A stretch of 64,000 nt of DNA from Prochlorococcus sp. AG-402-L09. Its GTDB lineage: Bacteria; Cyanobacteriota; Cyanobacteriia; PCC-6307; Cyanobiaceae. Position numbers and translations under genes: made by a program. The stretch's first letter is position 1, and the number at the start of each line of letters is the position of its first letter. Location: the NCBI GenBank assembly GCA_003216715.1, contig QCIK01000005.1:1-64000 (forward strand), in the 5' to 3' direction. Below the pieces are notes generated by a model. That model made no database searches. It saw only the letters and a list, made by a program, of their open reading frames with translations, and had not been told where the DNA came from. This document shows positions 59,665-64,000 of the stretch, one piece after another.

Positions 59665-59976
59665 TTATCGATTTGATAGAGCATTTCCACTAGTCCATAT
59701 GTTTTTTAAACCTGCTTTATCCTTAAGTAATAGAATTGGAAGGGCAGCTAATATTCCTAGAGAGATGAGTGCAAAAGAATCTGTTGTAAATCTAGCAACC
59801 CCCCAGTCTGATGAGGCTAAGGCGATAATACTTAAATGCATAGAAATACCCAATTTATAATTAAATATATTATCAAAATATTTTTTTAAATTTAATTCCT
59901 TATTAAAAATTATTATATCTAGTAGTCTTTTAAAAGTTAAAAAAGTGAAATTTATTTTCATGTTGTTATAGCCCAA
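59665..59976 (-). CDS. hypothetical protein
   Basis: 103-aa ORF with hydrophobic C-terminal half. Confidence 0.45.
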   Translation of the reverse strand: MGYNNMKINFTFLTFKRLLDIIIFNKELNLKKYFDNIFNYKLGISMHLSIIALASSDWGVARFTTDSFALISLGILAALPILLLKDKAGLKNIWTSGNALSNR

Positions 59977-60114
59977 TATCTCCTATTTTTATTATTTCTG
60001 AAAACAATTTGGCCCCCTTTCTTTTTTTAAGATGTATTTTTGTATTTTTGCTCTATTCCTCATGTTCAATATTTGAGTTTTTTCTATTTCTAAAATTAAA
60101 GTCATAAAAATCAA

Positions 60115-60158
60115 AAGGAAGCCCTCCAGCGTCCCTGGATTAATTAGGTAATAATGAT
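60115..60158. repeat. tmRNA-linked repeat copy R1
   Basis: aaggaagccctccagcgtccctggattaattaggtaataatg; compare R2, R4 and R5. Confidence 0.7.
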
Positions 60159-60229
60159 AGGTATTCGCTTGAATTTTGATTCATCTCTGATTTAATTTAA
60201 GAATTACAAGTAATTAAAAAAAATTAAAT

Positions 60230-60736
60230 ATGCGTAAATTTTTCTTTTTCGTTTTAACTGCGAGCCTTTTAGCGCCTATTGCTGCTATTGCAGATACTTA
60301 TGAAGCACTTTGCAGTGAAAATGATTGCGAAATAACTATTAATGAATTTGGTTTGTCTGCTCCTAACGGTTTTATATCCAAAGATAAAATTAGTCAATGG
60401 TATACAGGAGGAGATGATTACAATCTCGCTTTAGGAACAGCTGGTGGAGCTGCTGGAGGAACAGCTGGATTAGCCGTTGCTACAGCGGCTTGTATGACAG
60501 GAGTATTTTGTCCTGTTGCATTGGCTGTTGGTGTGTTTGGAGGAGGAAAGACTGGATCAAAATTAGGAAAAGGTAAAAATGTATTTTTTACTGTGATGGG
60601 AAAAAAAGATGATGGATCAAATTATGTTCAAAGTTTTAGATTTATCAACAAGAGAACTGCAAAGAAGCTCAAAAAAGAATTAATCCAATTAACTAATTTA
60701 CAAATGGGTCAATTCAGAGAAACGACTTCTTCATGA
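60230..60736 (+). CDS. secreted glycine-zipper protein
   Basis: Signal peptide FFFFVLTASLLAPIAAIA; GGAAGGTAGLAVATAACMTG; paralogous to 33076..33960 N-domain. Confidence 0.65.
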   Translation: MRKFFFFVLTASLLAPIAAIADTYEALCSENDCEITINEFGLSAPNGFISKDKISQWYTGGDDYNLALGTAGGAAGGTAGLAVATAACMTGVFCPVALAVGVFGGGKTGSKLGKGKNVFFTVMGKKDDGSNYVQSFRFINKRTAKKLKKELIQLTNLQMGQFRETTSS

Positions 60737-60782
60737 AAGTCATTTTCAAATAAATTGATTTGTATGAGCTGCTTGAACAAAT

Positions 60783-60830
60783 AAGGAAGCCTTCCAGCGT
60801 CCACGGATCAATTGGGTAATAAGGCTAATT
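60783..60830. repeat. tmRNA-linked repeat copy R2
   Basis: aaggaagccttccagcgtccacggatcaattgggtaataaggct. Confidence 0.75.
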
Positions 60831-60974
60831 TCTAACTAAAAAAGGTTTATCTCAGCTAATCAAATCGATACCATCATTGTCTTGATCGATTCATTTCCTA
60901 GGACTCTTGTATTAATTCAGACTACTCAAATTTTTTGCATTGGATACAATCGAGATTCATACAGTTTCAAATTA

Positions 60975-61418
60975 ATGCTTCAAAAGATCTTCAGCCTTTT
61001 AGCCTGCATGGCTTTCGCCTTGATGAGCAGCTATGCGCCGATTGCTATGGCAGTTGATGAGAAGCCTCCAGTAGATGTACAAGAACTTTTCACAAGCACA
61101 AAACCAATTTATGGAGAGTCTTTCACATACCCAGAAGGCAAAGGGGAAATGCGTCTTTATAAAGTTGATGTTCAACCAGGAGGCGTTGTGCCTCTTCATT
61201 TCCATGAGGCACCATTAACTAGTTTTATCGAAGAAGGTCAATTAACACTGAAGACTAAGAAAGGTAAGAGCACCACTTTCCGGGAGGGAGATTCTTTTGT
61301 TTTATCAGCTGATACTCCTCCTCATACCATGGCTAATAATGGAAAAGTACCAGCAGTGATGTGGGTGACTGTTGCAGCCGCTGAAGGAGTTCCTACACTA
61401 ACGAATGTTGAAGGATAA
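60975..61418 (+). CDS. exported cupin-domain protein
   Basis: ATG at 60975 followed by signal peptide MLQKIFSLLACMAFALMSSYAPIAMA; cupin VQPGGVVPLHFHEAPLTSFIEEGQL. Confidence 0.8.
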   Translation: MLQKIFSLLACMAFALMSSYAPIAMAVDEKPPVDVQELFTSTKPIYGESFTYPEGKGEMRLYKVDVQPGGVVPLHFHEAPLTSFIEEGQLTLKTKKGKSTTFREGDSFVLSADTPPHTMANNGKVPAVMWVTVAAAEGVPTLTNVEG

Positions 61419-61426
61419 TTAGTTTA

Positions 61427-61482
61427 GTTGACAGCCGATTGCTATCGGAACCAGAAGGGCTGACTGAGATCAGTCCTTCTTT
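61427..61482 (+). terminator. double-hairpin 3' module, copy A
   Basis: GTTGACAGCCGATTGCTATCGGAACCAGAAGGGCTGACTGAGATCAGTCCTTCTTTA; hairpins CCGAT/ATCGG and GGGCTGA/TCAGTCC then T-rich. Confidence 0.75.
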
Positions 61483-61603
61483 ATTTTTATGAGACGATTG
61501 AGAATTACTTTTGAAGAGGAATATTGGATTTTTGTGCATCTTTCCTCCCTAATGTTTTCCCGCACATTTTCCCGCAACTTTATTTTTATGATTTTTTGAG
61601 ATT

Positions 61604-61756
61604 ATGAGACTTGTTCTGGCGGAAAGTGCTTGCGTAGATATTTTCAGAATCATCCATGAAGGGGTGGAAGATGCAGCAATGAGGCAAAAACTCGAAGCGA
61701 TTAAAGAGCAACTGGCTTCTCTAGAATGCGCTGGTCCAACTGTTATTGATGCCTAG
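61604..61756 (+). CDS. 50-aa ORF
   Basis: Manual translation MRLVLAESACVDIFRIIHEGVEDAAMRQKLEAIKEQLASLECAGPTVIDA*. Confidence 0.35.
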   Translation: MRLVLAESACVDIFRIIHEGVEDAAMRQKLEAIKEQLASLECAGPTVIDA

Positions 61757-61807
61757 ATTAGATAGACTAGCTAGAATCTTGTGGAATTTATAATTAATTA
61801 TTAGATT

Positions 61808-62449
61808 TTGGATTTTATTTGGTTAGCGTCATATCCTCGAAGTGGAAATTTTCTAATAAGGACAATATTATTTAATTGTTTTAATATTAAAAGTGCTGCT
61901 ATTTATTCTAATGATTGCGACAATAAAAAATTATCAAATTATGTTGGTCATTTAGATCATATTAATCTTGATAATGGGAAGATAAATATAATTTTTCCTG
62001 AAGGTAAACCCAAAATAATTAAAACCCATCAATTACCTAATGATAATAGAAAGACTATTTATATCATTAGAGACGGTAGAGCATCTTTGGTTAGTTTATA
62101 TGAATTTTTTAATAAAGAAGTTCCGTTGAAAACAATAATGGAAGGTAAGACTAAATTTGGTAAATGGTGCGATCATGTTGAATCTTGGGATCCATTGCAT
62201 AGAAAAGATACTTTATTGTTGTCATATGAGGAATTAGACAATGATTTACAATCAAATTTGATAAAAATTAGTGATTTCTTAAAAGTAAAAGTAATTAAGA
62301 ATAAAATTCCTAGTAGAGATGAAATAGCGGCAATAGATGGAAGATGTGTAAGGAAAAAGAGTAATTGGAGGGAAAAAATTAGTCAGGAAGATGTAAGAAT
62401 GTTTAATTTGATTAACCAAGGAACTCTTGCGAAATTCAACTATCTTTAA
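61808..62449 (+). CDS. sulfotransferase-domain protein
   Basis: WLASYPRSGNFLIRTIL (5'-PSB loop), IYIIRDGRASLVSLY (3'-PB motif); TTG start. Confidence 0.8.
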   Translation: MDFIWLASYPRSGNFLIRTILFNCFNIKSAAIYSNDCDNKKLSNYVGHLDHINLDNGKINIIFPEGKPKIIKTHQLPNDNRKTIYIIRDGRASLVSLYEFFNKEVPLKTIMEGKTKFGKWCDHVESWDPLHRKDTLLLSYEELDNDLQSNLIKISDFLKVKVIKNKIPSRDEIAAIDGRCVRKKSNWREKISQEDVRMFNLINQGTLAKFNYL

Positions 62450-62524
62450 GAAATAGTATTAATTTTTGCTAGAGCATTTTTTAAATTTGAATGATATTCA
62501 ATGTTTACAAGTTACAGAATAGCT

Positions 62525-62548
62525 GACTTGGTCAGTCATTTTTTATGG
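62525..62548 (+). terminator. degenerate hairpin 3' module, copy C
   Basis: GCTGACTTGGTCAGTCATTTTTT. Confidence 0.55.
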
Positions 62549-62607
62549 ATATTTGTTCTGAAATTTGTCCTAACTTCGATATTCCTTGAATTGCTGAATT
62601 ATTAGAC

Positions 62608-62672
62608 TCGTTCTACTGGAAAGAGAGTGAGACACTTGCAGGCTTCTTGGATTACTTGAGTAATACGGGACC
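62608..62672. repeat. tmRNA-linked repeat copy R4
   Basis: gactcgttctactggaaagagagtgagacacttgcaggcttcttggattacttgagtaatacgg. Confidence 0.75.
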
Positions 62673-62736
62673 TCAAAGATTATTCATGTTTAATCGGACT
62701 AGTTCAGCTATAACTTGCTGGTATCTCTAGAACTCA

Positions 62737-63168
62737 ATGCGCCGTTTTTTACTTCTTGCACTAACAGCTGGAATTTCTATACCAATAGTTGCTTGTAGTC
62801 CTAAGCAGCAAGCATCCCGTGAACCGGTGGTGGTGGAAACTCTGATTAGTGCAACTGAATCTTGGAATGGAGATTCATTTAAGTATCCAAGAGGGCAAGC
62901 AGAAATGAAACTCGAAAAAATAACTGCTCAACCTGGGTTTAAAACACCTCTGCACTTACATCCACAGCCTGGAATTATTTATGTGCAAAGAGGAACTCTC
63001 TATTGTGAAACTAGTGATGGAAAATCCTTGACAGTAGCTGCTGGAGAAAGCTTTGCTTCATCGCAGGATACAGTTCATTACTGTGAAAATAATGGTGAAG
63101 AAGATATGGTGGTTTTTGTTGCCTCCGCAGGTGCTAAAGGCAAAAAGACAACTGTTACTACTGAGTAA
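62737..63168 (+). CDS. exported cupin-domain lipoprotein-like protein
   Basis: LTAGISIPIVACSPKQ lipobox-like; cupin AQPGFKTPLHLHPQPGIIYVQRGTL. Confidence 0.8.
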   Translation: MRRFLLLALTAGISIPIVACSPKQQASREPVVVETLISATESWNGDSFKYPRGQAEMKLEKITAQPGFKTPLHLHPQPGIIYVQRGTLYCETSDGKSLTVAAGESFASSQDTVHYCENNGEEDMVVFVASAGAKGKKTTVTTE

Positions 63169-63198
63169 ATTAAACCTTTCAATGCTTGAATGAAACTG

Positions 63199-63256
63199 GT
63201 TGACAGCCGATTGCTATCGGAACCAGAAGGGCTGACTGAGGTCAGTCCTTTTTTGT
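63199..63256 (+). terminator. double-hairpin 3' module, copy B
   Basis: GTTGACAGCCGATTGCTATCGGAACCAGAAGGGCTGACTGAGGTCAGTCCTTTTTTG, near-identical to copy A. Confidence 0.8.
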
Positions 63257-63349
63257 GGCTTTGAGACGATAGAGAATTGTTTTTAAAGAGGAATATGGGA
63301 TTTTGCCCTTAACTTTGCCCTTAAGTTGTTTTTGACGATTTTATAAGAT

Positions 63350-63426
63350 CTTGAGACTCTATCTGCGGGAATGAGAGTGAGGCCCTCGCAGGCCTCGTGG
63401 ATCACTTGGGTAATAAGGCTGATCTG
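63350..63426. repeat. tmRNA-adjacent repeat copy R5
   Basis: gagactctatctgcgggaatgagagtgaggccctcgcaggcctcgtggatcacttgggtaataaggctgatc, abutting the tmRNA coding piece. Confidence 0.75.
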
Positions 63427-63640
63427 ACCCCATCTCCGTTAAAAGATCAAGCAGCAACAGGGGCTGTTTGACGGGAGAAACTAACGATGTTGTTAGCAGT
63501 TATGGTTTTGCTCTGACCGAGCAGGCTTCAGTCACTCGCCTGATACCCCGTCGAAGCCATTGCAACCCCATTTTATGGAGCTGAGCGGAATCGAACCGCT
63601 GTCCGAGATATTGGTGTGAATCACCTAGTCCATTAGAAAA
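63415..63640 (-). ncRNA. ssrA: tmRNA, circularly permuted two-piece gene (outer ends approximate)
   Basis: Acceptor piece T-arm AGCGGTTCGATTCCGCT then CAGCTCC-A (ends 63576); coding piece starts GGGGTTG (63569), forming a 7-bp acceptor stem with G3-U70; tag ORF (A)NNIVSFSRQTAPVAA* at 63447-63497. Confidence 0.93.
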
Positions 63641-63726
63641 TAGACAAATATATTCTGACAGATGTTTTGGAATTAATCGATTAGTGTTTAAAGAAGTTTT
63701 TGAGAGTTTTTATTAACTTACAAGTA

Positions 63727-64000
63727 ATGAAACTTGTTGCATCTATTTCTCAAGGTCTGGAACAAGAGGGCGCGAAAGAGTTGATTGAACTTGGAGCTAC
63801 ATCAGTTCAACCTTCAAGGAGACACATTTTATTCGAAGCTGATTTGGCTTGTTTATATAGATTGCATCTAAGGGCTCGCTTGTCTTTTAGATTTTTAAGA
63901 GAGATTTCCAGATTTCCTTGTCATGGTCCTCATGAACTATATAGCTGTGTTCAAAGAGCAATTGATTGGGAAAAATGGCTCCAGCCCAAAAGAAGTTTTC
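63727..64000 (+). CDS. THUMP-domain rRNA methyltransferase (RlmL/YcbY-like), truncated by window end
   Basis: MKLVASISQGLEQEGAKELIELGATSVQPSRRHILFEADLACLYRLHLRARLSFRFLREI. Confidence 0.75.
   Translation, partial: MKLVASISQGLEQEGAKELIELGATSVQPSRRHILFEADLACLYRLHLRARLSFRFLREISRFPCHGPHELYSCVQRAIDWEKWLQPKRSF

Noticed and set aside
60882-60974. Upstream extension of the 60975 cupin ORF
   Set aside because: Signal peptide begins cleanly at the 60975 ATG; the extension is likely untranslated.

Overview
AT-rich picocyanobacterial chromosome segment, almost certainly Prochlorococcus (a low-light/NATL-like type is my guess from gene content; not verified). It alternates core blocks (argJ-coaE-gatB-thiO-ndk-speA-alaS-flv3-flv1-PBP2; a four-gene polar amino-acid ABC transporter; ABC exporter/glycosyltransferase) with accessory stretches. 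The most interesting structures not explained by plain gene annotation are: (1) a ~1.3 kb integrase-less insertion carrying cyanate hydratase. It lies between the real argJ 3' end (stop at 5234) and a diverged second copy of the last ~15 argJ codons (3927-3974), with paired AGTGGTAT direct repeats just inside both ends. (2) An array of mostly single-gene modules (glycine-zipper protein, cupin, sulfotransferase, cupin) next to a permuted two-piece tmRNA gene. The modules are punctuated by repeats that resemble the sequence at the tmRNA end, by paired ~10-11 bp direct repeats at 12-bp spacing, and by a double-hairpin 3' module more conserved than the upstream coding sequences. (3) A Yfr1-type sRNA locus (ACTCCTCACAC) plus a second, covarying copy with ACTTCTCACAC about 4.3 kb away. 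(4) An eight-gene surface-glycan-type operon (GtrA/GtrB/GtrC-like plus two nucleotidyltransferase-like proteins). (5) Two adjacent proteins, one an FKBP, sharing a ~185-aa acidic C-terminal domain. All homology statements are from reading the supplied translations; no database search was run.
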